The notes beneath the pieces are model-generated. The model made no database searches and was not told where the DNA came from. It saw only the letters and a list, made by a program, of their open reading frames with translations. From the NCBI GenBank assembly GCA_002419135.1, contig DIFM01000038.1, positions 15,861-79,860 on the forward strand: DNA of 64,000 bases. The letters run 5' to 3'. This stretch comes from Dehalococcoidia bacterium UBA5748 (GTDB lineage Bacteria > Chloroflexota > Dehalococcoidia > Dehalococcoidales > UBA5627). Of the stretch, positions 33,071 through 40,982 are shown piece after piece. Every line of letters begins with the position of its first letter. Position 1 is the stretch's first letter. The position numbers and the translations under genes were made by a program.

Positions 33071-33934
33071 ATGAAAAATAATACAGCATCCGGATGGTAT
33101 TTTTTAGCGGGAGCAGTAGTTCTTCTGCTGGCGGTAATGATGGGAGGATGTAAGCCGGGAACAACAACAAGCGGCGATACCTTGAAAATAATCGCCTCTA
33201 TCACTCCGGTTGCCGATTTCGTTGAACAGATAGGCGGAGATAAGGTTGAAGTGACATTGATGGTTCCTGCCGGAGCCGACCCTCACACATACGAACCCAC
33301 CCCCGGCCAGATGGTTTTTGTCAGCGAGGCCGATGTCTTTGTTAAAGTCGGCTCCGGTGTGGATTACGAAGAAATCTGGATGAACGATATCATGGATATG
33401 AACAGGGATATGCAACTGATTGATTGTTCGGAGGGAATCGACGTAATTAACGAAGACCCTCATATCTGGACTTCTCCTCTAAATGCCCGGCAGATGGTCG
33501 AAAATATTTATAACGGCTTAATCACTTTGGATTCCGATAATGCGGATTACTATCAAACCAACTATGAAAATTATGTGTCGGAATTGGAAACCCTGAACAG
33601 CGATATATTAGATATATTGGAGGGATACGAAAACCGCAACTTCCTGATTTATCATCCCTCTTTTGCCTACTTCGCTTCGGAATACAATTTAATACAGATA
33701 CCTATCGAACACCAGGGGAAAGAACCCACTCCAAAGGTTATTCAGGATTGCATAGACCAGGCATACGAGCATAATTTAAATTATGTTTACGTGGCGCCAC
33801 AGTTTGCAACGTCATACGCAGAATCAATTGCAGCCGAGATATCGGGTAGTGTATTATACATTGACCCGTTACCGTCATCTTATATATCCGATACAAGGAG
33901 CGTAGCGGTATCCATTGCGCTGGAACTTGAATAA
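33071..33934 (+). CDS. znuA: zinc ABC transporter substrate-binding lipoprotein
   Basis: 287 residues. Lipobox LLLAVMMGGC, then the cluster-9 (A-1) fold. Metal-binding histidines appear in ADPHTYEPTPGQM, NEDPHIWTSPLNARQM and YHPSFAYFASEY. The usual His-rich loop is reduced. SITPVADFVEQIGG and LYIDPLP...YI fit the family. It delivers Zn(II) or Mn(II); zinc is favoured by the Fur/Zur neighbour. It starts the znuA-znuC-znuB set. Confidence 0.9.
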   Translation: MKNNTASGWYFLAGAVVLLLAVMMGGCKPGTTTSGDTLKIIASITPVADFVEQIGGDKVEVTLMVPAGADPHTYEPTPGQMVFVSEADVFVKVGSGVDYEEIWMNDIMDMNRDMQLIDCSEGIDVINEDPHIWTSPLNARQMVENIYNGLITLDSDNADYYQTNYENYVSELETLNSDILDILEGYENRNFLIYHPSFAYFASEYNLIQIPIEHQGKEPTPKVIQDCIDQAYEHNLNYVYVAPQFATSYAESIAAEISGSVLYIDPLPSSYISDTRSVAVSIALELE

Positions 33935-33937
33935 ATT

Positions 33938-34702
33938 ATGGTAAAAGAAAAGGAAATCGTTAAATTTAAAAATGTCTGGGCATACTATAATCATCACCCG
34001 GCACTACAGGATATAAACTTTTCAATACATGAAAATGACTTCCTGGGCATAATCGGACCTAACGGAGGTGGAAAAACCACTCTTCTTAAAATAATGCTTT
34101 GCCTTTTAAAACCCCGGCGCGGTACGGTTACAGTGCTGGGGAAAAATCCCTGTGAAAGCCGTTCACAGATCGGTTACGTTCCCCAAAAATCCTATTTCGA
34201 CAAGAATTTTCCCATCGACGTCTGGCAGGTAACTCTGATGGGTCTTTACAGCCAAACCGGTATCTTCCGTCGTTATTCCCGCGAAGATAAAAAGAAAGCC
34301 GAGGAAGCCCTGGAAAGAGTAAGCATGCTGGAATATAAAAATCGCCAAATCGGAGAACTTTCGGGCGGTCAGCAGAAAAGGGTCTTTATTGCGCGCGCGC
34401 TGGCATCCGACCCGAAGTTACTGCTTCTGGACGAACCCATGGAGAGTGTGGACCCCAAAGTTCAGGGAGAGCTTTACGAACTGCTTAAGGAGCTTCAGCG
34501 GGAAATGGCAATTGTGCTCGTTTCCCACGATGTTACTGCTATTTCCATTTATGTAGATGAAATCGCCTGTTTAAACCAGACGCTGGTTTATCACGGGACA
34601 AAAGAAATATCCGATGAAGTGTTGGAAGGTACATACCAGTGCCCGATTCACCTGATTGCGCACGGCACTGTTCCGCACCGTGTTTTGAAGGAACACGAGT
34701 GA
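33938..34702 (+). CDS. znuC: zinc ABC transporter ATP-binding protein
   Basis: 254 residues. Walker A GPNGGGKTT, Q-loop YVPQ, signature LSGGQQKRV, Walker B LLLLDEPMESVDP and H-loop VSHD are intact. The Q-loop and GGQQKRVFIARAL are typical of metal (ZnuC/MntB) ATPases. It is 3 bp from znuA and its stop overlaps the znuB start (TGATG, 34700-34704). Confidence 0.93.
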   Translation: MVKEKEIVKFKNVWAYYNHHPALQDINFSIHENDFLGIIGPNGGGKTTLLKIMLCLLKPRRGTVTVLGKNPCESRSQIGYVPQKSYFDKNFPIDVWQVTLMGLYSQTGIFRRYSREDKKKAEEALERVSMLEYKNRQIGELSGGQQKRVFIARALASDPKLLLLDEPMESVDPKVQGELYELLKELQREMAIVLVSHDVTAISIYVDEIACLNQTLVYHGTKEISDEVLEGTYQCPIHLIAHGTVPHRVLKEHE

Positions 34703-35532
34703 TGTTTGATATATTCGGATACCAATTCATGCAAAATGCCCTGCTGGCAGGACTGTTGGCATCGATTGCCTGCGGCATCATCGGCGCCTATGTCGTTTCC
34801 AAGAAAATCGTCTTCATCAGCGGCGGCATCGCTCATGCCTCTTTCGGCGGCATCGGGCTTGGTTACTTTCTCGGCATCAGTCCCGTTTTAGGTGCTACCG
34901 GTTTCGGTTTGCTCTCTGCCATTGCAATGGGACTGACCACCCGTAGAATAAAACTCCCCGAAGACACTGTTATAGGCATACTGTGGGCTGCCGGCATGGC
35001 GCTGGGAGCCATTTTTATCGGGCTTACTCCCGGATATACCACCGACCTGTTCAGCTATCTGTTCGGCAACATTCTAACCGTCCCGGATTCCGAATTATTG
35101 CTGATACTGATACTGGACGTTGTTATTCTCGGGGTTGTCGCCCTGCTGTACAAGGAATTTCTGGCGGTCTCCTTCGATGAAGAATACAGCACCGTAATCG
35201 GCATGCCGACTGAAAAGATTTACCTCACCATGCTTTGCCTGATTGCGCTGACAATCGTGGTAATGATTCGCGTGGTCGGCATCATACTGGTAATTGCACT
35301 GCTTACCATACCGGCTTCGCTGGCACGACAGTTTACCCATGATATGAAAAAGATGATGGCACTTTCAGTGTTGTTCAGTGTTATTTTTACGTTTACCGGG
35401 CTGATGCTTTCCTACTGGCTCGACCTGGCTTCCGGTGCAACGATAATTATCACCGGCGTTGTTATCTTCACACTGGTTATCGCAATACGAAAACTGATAT
35501 CCTCAAGAGGGTTGCCATCTAAAAAGATGTAG
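34702..35532 (+). CDS. znuB: zinc ABC transporter permease
   Basis: 276 residues from the ATG at 34702, which overlaps the znuC stop by one base; an upstream frame start at 34639 is inside znuC and unlikely. About eight TMs with the ABC-3 family motifs SKKIVFISGGIAHASFGGIGLGYFLG and IRVVGIILVIALLTIPASLAR. It moves the metal bound by ZnuA. Confidence 0.92.
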   Translation: MFDIFGYQFMQNALLAGLLASIACGIIGAYVVSKKIVFISGGIAHASFGGIGLGYFLGISPVLGATGFGLLSAIAMGLTTRRIKLPEDTVIGILWAAGMALGAIFIGLTPGYTTDLFSYLFGNILTVPDSELLLILILDVVILGVVALLYKEFLAVSFDEEYSTVIGMPTEKIYLTMLCLIALTIVVMIRVVGIILVIALLTIPASLARQFTHDMKKMMALSVLFSVIFTFTGLMLSYWLDLASGATIIITGVVIFTLVIAIRKLISSRGLPSKKM

Positions 35533-35568
35533 CCTATAATCAGTAAAAAATTAGCGGGGGTATTTATA

Positions 35569-36489
35569 GTGAACCTTTCCGTTCAGCTGGCGCCAAAAAA
35601 CAGGCGCGGTTTACTTCTTTCCAATCCGGTAATGACGGCTTCCGGCACGTTCGGTTACGGGACAGAGTACAGCAATCTTATCGATATTCAAAAACTGGGT
35701 GCTATTATCTGCAAGGGAACTACCCTCGAACCCAGAGAGGGCAATCTACAGCCCAGAGTTTGTGAAACCAACCACGGTATGCTGAACGCTATCGGACTGC
35801 AAAATATCGGCATCGAAGCCCTGATAAAGCAAAAAGCCCCCGAATGGGAAAAATGGGAAGTGCCGGTTGTGGTAAATATTGCCGGAAAAACCATCGATGA
35901 ATATGCCAAACTGGCAGCAATGCTGGATGGTGTTGCAGGGGTACGCGGACTGGAAGTCAATATTTCCTGCCCCAATGTAAAAGCCGGCGGTGTCGAGTTC
36001 GGCACCAACCCCGAATCCGCCGCTGCGGTAACTTGCGCCGTGCGCAAAGCCACCGCCCTGCCCGTTATCGTAAAATTGACCCCGAATGTGGCAGATATAA
36101 AAAGCATTGCCAAAGCTGTCGAGAATGCCGGAGCGGATGCGATATCCCTCATCAATACACTAAGAGGGATGGCAATCGATATCAATAAAATGAAGCCTCT
36201 TTTAGGTAATATGAGCGGCGGGCTTTCTGGCCCTGCCGTAAAACCGGTGGCACTTTCAATGGTGTATGAAACAGCCGGCGTTGTTAAGATACCTGTTATC
36301 GGCTGCGGAGGGATTGTCACTGCCACGGATGCCATCGAGTTTATAATGGCGGGAGCCACTGCCATACAGGTGGGAACTGCCATATTCGTTAATCCGCAAG
36401 CTCCCATCGATATCCTGGAGGGTATCAAGGACTTTATGAGCAAAAAGGGAATCGATGACATAGGCAGGCTTGTCGGCATTGCCCGCTAA
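35569..36489 (+). CDS. pyrD: dihydroorotate dehydrogenase (class 1B-like)
   Basis: 306 residues starting at GTG after GGGGGT. Motifs: NPVMTASGTFGYGTEY, VNISCPNVKAGG (catalytic Cys of class 1, which replaces Ser of class 2), LTPNVADI and GCGGIVTATDAIEFIMAGATAIQVGTA for FMN. It makes orotate in pyrimidine synthesis. Class 1B uses a PyrK subunit; none is seen in the window, so the electron acceptor is unsettled. Confidence 0.94.
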   Translation: MNLSVQLAPKNRRGLLLSNPVMTASGTFGYGTEYSNLIDIQKLGAIICKGTTLEPREGNLQPRVCETNHGMLNAIGLQNIGIEALIKQKAPEWEKWEVPVVVNIAGKTIDEYAKLAAMLDGVAGVRGLEVNISCPNVKAGGVEFGTNPESAAAVTCAVRKATALPVIVKLTPNVADIKSIAKAVENAGADAISLINTLRGMAIDINKMKPLLGNMSGGLSGPAVKPVALSMVYETAGVVKIPVIGCGGIVTATDAIEFIMAGATAIQVGTAIFVNPQAPIDILEGIKDFMSKKGIDDIGRLVGIAR

Positions 36490-36507
36490 TCTAAAAAATA
36501 GCCTCGG

Positions 36508-38109
36508 ATGGCTAAAATGTCTTTAAATTATTTATTCAATCGAATATCCGGAGAATTGCGAAAAAAAATAACCTTTTTATCCCTGCCGGTATGCCTTGTT
36601 TCTTTATTAGCGGCAGGATGCGCCGGTGCAGCAGAGTTTGAAACCTCGACAATACAGAGTAAATACCACGACATCGATAAATACATCGAGCGTATTCAGG
36701 AAAAAGAGCAAATCCCCGGCATAGCCATTGCAATAGTACAGGGAAGCGAAATCCTCTACTGTAACGCTTACGGTGTTTCAAGTGTGGATAGCAACCAACC
36801 GCTGACAACTGATACCCTGTTCGACCTGGCATCACTTACCAAATCGTTTACCGCACTCGGCGTATTGCTTATGGAGGATTCGGGGTTAATCGATATAGAC
36901 CAACCTCTGCAAAAATACCTCCCTGACTTTCAAATCGCAGATGCAAGAGGAGCGGATATTACTGTTCGCTATCTTCTAAACCAGACCAGCGGCATCCCCG
37001 GTATCTTTTCCGAAATCCTGATTTTCAACGACAGCTATGAAGAAATGCTGGCTTCACTCGGCAATTTAAGACTGAACAACGATCCGGGAACTGCTTTTGA
37101 ATATGCCGACTTGAATTATTGTCTGCTGGGGGCACTGATTGAAAGAGTATCCGGCAAAACCTATGAAGAGTATATGGATTATGCTGTTTTTACTCCGCTC
37201 GGTATGAGCCATACCACAGTCGACCCGGATAAGGCTGAGGAATTAGGTAAAGCAGACGGGCATCAACCGATGTACGGCAAGGTAGTCGCCCGCAACATCC
37301 CCGCCATGAAGAGCGCCAGGGCGGCCGGCTGGGTAATGTCCTGCGCCGAAGATATGGGGAAATGGCTGCTCGTTAATTTGAACGGGGGAATTTTAGACGG
37401 CAAACAGGTAGTCCCTGCCGATGACATAGAGGAATTACATTCGATAGCCATCCTCTACGAGGATAACGACGAGCAAATGGCGTACGGAATGGGCTGGAGC
37501 ATCAGCTGTAATACCGATATCCTCTACCACTTTCATTGCGGTGATACCCCCAACTTTACCGGCGACATGCTGCTACTGCCCGACTATGATACCGGCATTG
37601 CCGTAATGGTAAACGGGCAGGTTAGCAACGTCAGCCATAACATCGCCGCCGAAATTGCAAATATGCAACTGGGATTAAAATTATCAGCTATAAATGTGCC
37701 ATGGTGGGCGCATTGGAAAGCGCTGGATACTCTGGCAACCGGTATTCTTTTTTCGGTAATAGGGTTGTTTATTGTATTGATAATGTATCTATGGTGGTTA
37801 GCAAGACAATTTAACGCCGGTAAACGCTGCTTTTTCCGCTCAAAGATTGCGGGACCCTGCCCGCCGGCGTGGCAAACGGTGCTTTACCTATTGCCGATAA
37901 CAATATTTTCATTGATATCTATCGGGGGAAACATCGTACTTAATACACTTTATGGATATAACCTTTTTGAAGTGCTGGCTCTGTTCGGGAGGGGTGCACC
38001 CCCAGGCCTTTACATTTCGGGGATATTATCAATTGTAATACTTACAATGTGGGTTTTGCTGCTGGCTTTGGCGGGTTTGTTTATCCGTAAAACAAACGAA
38101 GTCTGCTAA
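36508..38109 (+). CDS. class C beta-lactamase-like serine hydrolase, lipoprotein with C-terminal membrane helices
   Basis: 533 residues. Signal ending LLAAGC (C38). The penicillin-binding-like fold has S109-L-T-K112, Y199-A-D201 where YxN is expected, and HCG near residue 350. After the hydrolase domain are three TMs (about 408-430, 455-478, 500-525), so the enzyme is anchored at both ends. It may be a D,D-peptidase or esterase; true lactamase activity is not shown. No ribosome site is convincing, and an ATG three codons in is possible. The next gene is convergent with a 4-bp overlap. Confidence 0.85.
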   Translation: MAKMSLNYLFNRISGELRKKITFLSLPVCLVSLLAAGCAGAAEFETSTIQSKYHDIDKYIERIQEKEQIPGIAIAIVQGSEILYCNAYGVSSVDSNQPLTTDTLFDLASLTKSFTALGVLLMEDSGLIDIDQPLQKYLPDFQIADARGADITVRYLLNQTSGIPGIFSEILIFNDSYEEMLASLGNLRLNNDPGTAFEYADLNYCLLGALIERVSGKTYEEYMDYAVFTPLGMSHTTVDPDKAEELGKADGHQPMYGKVVARNIPAMKSARAAGWVMSCAEDMGKWLLVNLNGGILDGKQVVPADDIEELHSIAILYEDNDEQMAYGMGWSISCNTDILYHFHCGDTPNFTGDMLLLPDYDTGIAVMVNGQVSNVSHNIAAEIANMQLGLKLSAINVPWWAHWKALDTLATGILFSVIGLFIVLIMYLWWLARQFNAGKRCFFRSKIAGPCPPAWQTVLYLLPITIFSLISIGGNIVLNTLYGYNLFEVLALFGRGAPPGLYISGILSIVILTMWVLLLALAGLFIRKTNEVC

Positions 38110-38678
38110 CTTTCCGTAAGTTTCTGCCCGGCAAGATAAGCCTTGCCTAAAGCGCCCGGTTCCAGGCTGATGTTTCCGGCTTTATCTATACCGGAAAAGA
38201 CCAGTTCACCGGCATATTCGATATTCAGGCTGATAAAGAGCGCTTTGACCGTGGCGATTGCCGGCTGAAAGAGATTAGGGAACCTCTGCCCGCCTACCGA
38301 AACGAACATCCCCTTCCTGATTTTTTCATCACCCAGCGGAGGAATATGAAGTTTATACTTCTTCGCCCATAATGACTGGCAGCGGTCTACCATCGCCTTG
38401 GTTTGGGCGGTCAGACCCATAAAATGCAGCGGTGAAGCCAGCACGATTCTATCGGCAAGCATTAGTTCTTTATATACCGACTGCATGTCGTCGTCGATTT
38501 TACAGATTCCGGCCGCAAAACAGGCATCGCAGTTCTCGCAGGGAGCGATATTCAACTCGCTGAGAGCGAGGCTTCTTACCTCTGCTCCTCTATTGGAAGC
38601 GCCGCGCAATACCTCTTCCAGCAACCTGTCGGTGTTGCCGTTACGACGCGGGCTGCCGGCAAGTCCCAGCACTCTCAT
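38106..38678 (-). CDS. iron-sulfur flavoprotein (Isf/NADPH-dependent FMN reductase family)
   Basis: 190 residues. The flavodoxin-like opening VLGLAGSPRRNGNTDRLLEE is followed by the compact cysteine motif C47-x2-C50-x2-C53-x5-C59 (PCENCDACFAAGICK), the [4Fe-4S] ligand set of archaeal/clostridial Isf proteins, and ASPLHFMGLTAQTKAMVDR. It probably transfers electrons under anoxic conditions. It overlaps the 3' end of the serine hydrolase gene and the ybeY stop. Confidence 0.88.
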   Translation of the reverse strand: MRVLGLAGSPRRNGNTDRLLEEVLRGASNRGAEVRSLALSELNIAPCENCDACFAAGICKIDDDMQSVYKELMLADRIVLASPLHFMGLTAQTKAMVDRCQSLWAKKYKLHIPPLGDEKIRKGMFVSVGGQRFPNLFQPAIATVKALFISLNIEYAGELVFSGIDKAGNISLEPGALGKAYLAGQKLTES

Positions 38679-39157
38679 AATAAATCCCCCGATAAAGATT
38701 CGAGGATGATTTTTTCACGTGCCTCCATTATATCGGCCTCTCCGTCTTCCATATGGTCGTAGCCTAATAAATGCAGGACTCCGTGAATAATAAGAATAAC
38801 CACTTCTTTTTTAACGGAATGCCGGTGATCCTCTGCCTGCATAATCGCCTGCGGGAAGCTGATAATCACTTCCCCGAGGTGCCTGACATCATCGGCAAAC
38901 CCGACAAAAGACAAATCCTCGCCGTCTTCAGAATGATATTCATCCTCCATGGCAAAGGACAGCACATCGGTCGGTTTATCGATTTTGCGGTATTCCTTAT
39001 TAAGCCGGTGGATTCTCTCCTGCCCAGTCACAAGCAGGCTCATCTCGATATTATCGCCGGCATTTTCAGCCTTGAGCGCGGACTCGATTATTACATGTAA
39101 CCATTCTTCATCGAGACAACCCTCGAAACCATCATCGAACAGGATATCTATTTCCAT
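38675..39157 (-). CDS. ybeY: endoribonuclease YbeY (rRNA maturation factor)
   Basis: About 160 residues. The zinc/catalytic motif HGVLHLLGYDH (H-x3-H-x5-H) is intact, with VLSFAMEDEY and HLGEVIISFPQAIMQAEDH. No start has a good ribosome site; ATG at 39157 gives the usual 'MEI...' opening, with ATG 39166 and TTG 39193 as alternatives. It acts in 16S rRNA 3'-end processing. It overlaps the iron-sulfur flavoprotein gene by 4 bp. Confidence 0.92.
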   Translation of the reverse strand: MEIDILFDDGFEGCLDEEWLHVIIESALKAENAGDNIEMSLLVTGQERIHRLNKEYRKIDKPTDVLSFAMEDEYHSEDGEDLSFVGFADDVRHLGEVIISFPQAIMQAEDHRHSVKKEVVILIIHGVLHLLGYDHMEDGEADIMEAREKIILESLSGDLL

Positions 39158-39220
39158 AGTGCTCATAATAGCACAAGAATGAAGTATCGACAATTATTTT
39201 TGAGAATAAAGTTCAATAAA

Positions 39221-39540
39221 ATATCATGCTGAGTTCGAGGTGAGACCGATAGTCAAATCCGTTCGTGGTGAGCCTGTCGAACCATAACGGCAATCTCAAC
39301 CTTTCAATATTATCAGGACTACACTTTTTTATATATACAGAGCGGGGTAATTAATAGGTATCATAGGGATTGCTTCGCCCCGACTGGTCGGGACTCGCAA
39401 CGACTGTTAGTGTCTTGTCGGGCTAAATGCGTGAAGGACGACTATCAATCTGTCTTTGAGAGGAGTCCCGACAAAGCCGTTCTTGGTGCCTGTCCTGAGG
39501 TTCTCGAAGGAAGCCTGTCGAACCCATAGTAGTGGTCATT
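39221..39540. repeat. gene-free stretch with repeat A, repeat C and composites
   Basis: 39221-39245 has TCATGCTGAGTTCGAGGTGAGACC. 39259-39290 is a full repeat A with terminal CCGTT/AACGG inversion, identical in its 28-base core to 5089-5116. 39366-39404 is repeat C (GGGATTGCTTCGCC, palindrome CCGACTGGTCGG, then GACTCGCAACGAC). 39476-39530 is a rearranged A relative with a second CCTGTCGAACC string. No gene is visible in 39158-39567. Confidence 0.75.
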
Positions 39541-39567
39541 TCATTCCCTCCGGTATCACAGAGGGTT

Positions 39568-40374
39568 TTATTTCTGGCAGTTGGGGCAGAAATAGGTGCC
39601 GCGCTGGTGTACTCTGATGCGTTGTAATGGAGTCCGGCATACAGGGCAGGGTTTATCCTTGCAGTGGGCGACCTTGAACTGTTTATGAGCGCTGCCTGTT
39701 TCTCCGTCAGGTCTGAAGTAGTTGGTAACGCTGGCACCCTTGTTCCTGATTCCCAGCTTTAAAACGTCCCGTATGGCTTTATGCAGCGTTTTGATTTCCT
39801 CTTTAGAGAGCGAGTTAGCAGGTCTTTCTGGGTGGATTTTTGAGGCAAATAAGGCTTCGTCGGCGTACATATTGCCGATACCTGCAATCAGACATTGATT
39901 TAATAAAATCCCTTTAATGGCAGTCTTTCGATTATTAAGCAGTCCTGCAAATGCCTCAACCGTGAACTCATCACTTAACGGCTCGATACCCAGTTTCCCC
40001 AGCAGGCAGTCGCAGTCCTTTACCAGTTGCATCTTTCCGAACTTACGCGGGTCGTTGAAATAGATTTCGGTGTCGTTATCCAGATGAACTATGGCGCGGG
40101 TGTGGGGCGGGGGATTATTATGCCCCAGCATCAGCGAACCGCTCATTCTCATATGCATAACCAGTTTATATCCGCTTTCGAGGTTAAAAATAAGATATTT
40201 GCCGCGCCTGTCCATGCCGCTTATCTTCTGACCTTTTATAATGCGCTCGAATTCCTCTTTGGCGGGATGCTGCAGCGTTCGCTCCCAGAGCAGCGTCACA
40301 TTTATAATACTTCTTCCTGCGACATAAGGTTCGAGGTCGTTTTTTATGGTTTCGACTTCAGGAAGCTCAGGCAT
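39568..40374 (-). CDS. mutM: formamidopyrimidine-DNA glycosylase
   Basis: 268 residues. It begins MPELPEVETIKNDL with catalytic Pro2/Glu3 after Met removal. It includes HMRMSGSLM, NMYADEALFASKIHP, and the C-terminal zinc finger CPVCRTPLQRIRVHQRGTYFCPNCQ. A bifunctional base-excision enzyme for oxidised purines. It overlaps the PAP2 gene by 31 bp on the same strand. Confidence 0.95.
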   Translation of the reverse strand: MPELPEVETIKNDLEPYVAGRSIINVTLLWERTLQHPAKEEFERIIKGQKISGMDRRGKYLIFNLESGYKLVMHMRMSGSLMLGHNNPPPHTRAIVHLDNDTEIYFNDPRKFGKMQLVKDCDCLLGKLGIEPLSDEFTVEAFAGLLNNRKTAIKGILLNQCLIAGIGNMYADEALFASKIHPERPANSLSKEEIKTLHKAIRDVLKLGIRNKGASVTNYFRPDGETGSAHKQFKVAHCKDKPCPVCRTPLQRIRVHQRGTYFCPNCQK

Positions 40375-40979
40375 TTTATATCTCTTTTCATTACATATTT
40401 ATATGAGATTACAGCAGGAATAATTATAAGTATTCCTATTATAAGGCTGGAGAAGACATCGCTTAACCAGTGCTGCTCCAGATACAAGCGGGAAAATCCA
40501 ACCGCTACGATTACCAAACCGGCTACGATTTGCAGCGCAATACACCAGGCTTTATTTTTAACGACCCGCGGCAGGAAATAGATTATCAATCCTAACAGAA
40601 TAGAGGTATATATCGTATGTCCGCTGGGGAAACTGTTTTGCAAAGAATCCTCTAAAGGTCTCGGTCTGTCGATAAGAAACTTTAAGATATAACTGATGGA
40701 TACGCCGATATATGGTACGCCAACGATAAACAACGCTTCGATTTTCCTGTCAAACAACCAGAATATCAATCCTGCAATCAGACTGGCAATAATACAGTAG
40801 GGGAATGCACCCAAATATGAGATAAATGGCATAGATGAGTCAAAGAATGGAGATTGAATATTGCTTATCCGGTTATTAACCGCTATATCGCCGGGGAAGC
40901 TCATACCGGAAACAACGGCGATGGTGATTAAGACCAGAAGGACAAGCAGCATTAGATAAGCGATGCGAAATATGCTCAA
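40344..40979 (-). CDS. PAP2-family phosphatase
   Basis: 211 residues, about six TMs. Motifs: K-x6-RP (KFLIDRPRP), SGHT (FPSGHTIYT), and SRLYLEQHWLSDV (R-x5-H-x3-D), the complete type 2 phosphatidic acid phosphatase set. It may be an undecaprenyl- or lipid-phosphate phosphatase in the membrane. It is transcribed 3 bp after polA and shares a 31-bp overlap with mutM. Confidence 0.92.
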   Translation of the reverse strand: MSIFRIAYLMLLVLLVLITIAVVSGMSFPGDIAVNNRISNIQSPFFDSSMPFISYLGAFPYCIIASLIAGLIFWLFDRKIEALFIVGVPYIGVSISYILKFLIDRPRPLEDSLQNSFPSGHTIYTSILLGLIIYFLPRVVKNKAWCIALQIVAGLVIVAVGFSRLYLEQHWLSDVFSSLIIGILIIIPAVISYKYVMKRDIKCLSFLKSKP

Positions 40980-40982
40980 AGG

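Noticed and set aside
35688..36479. 263-codon minus-strand frame over pyrD
   Set aside because: Shadow of pyrD in the opposite strand; pyrD is complete with all motifs.
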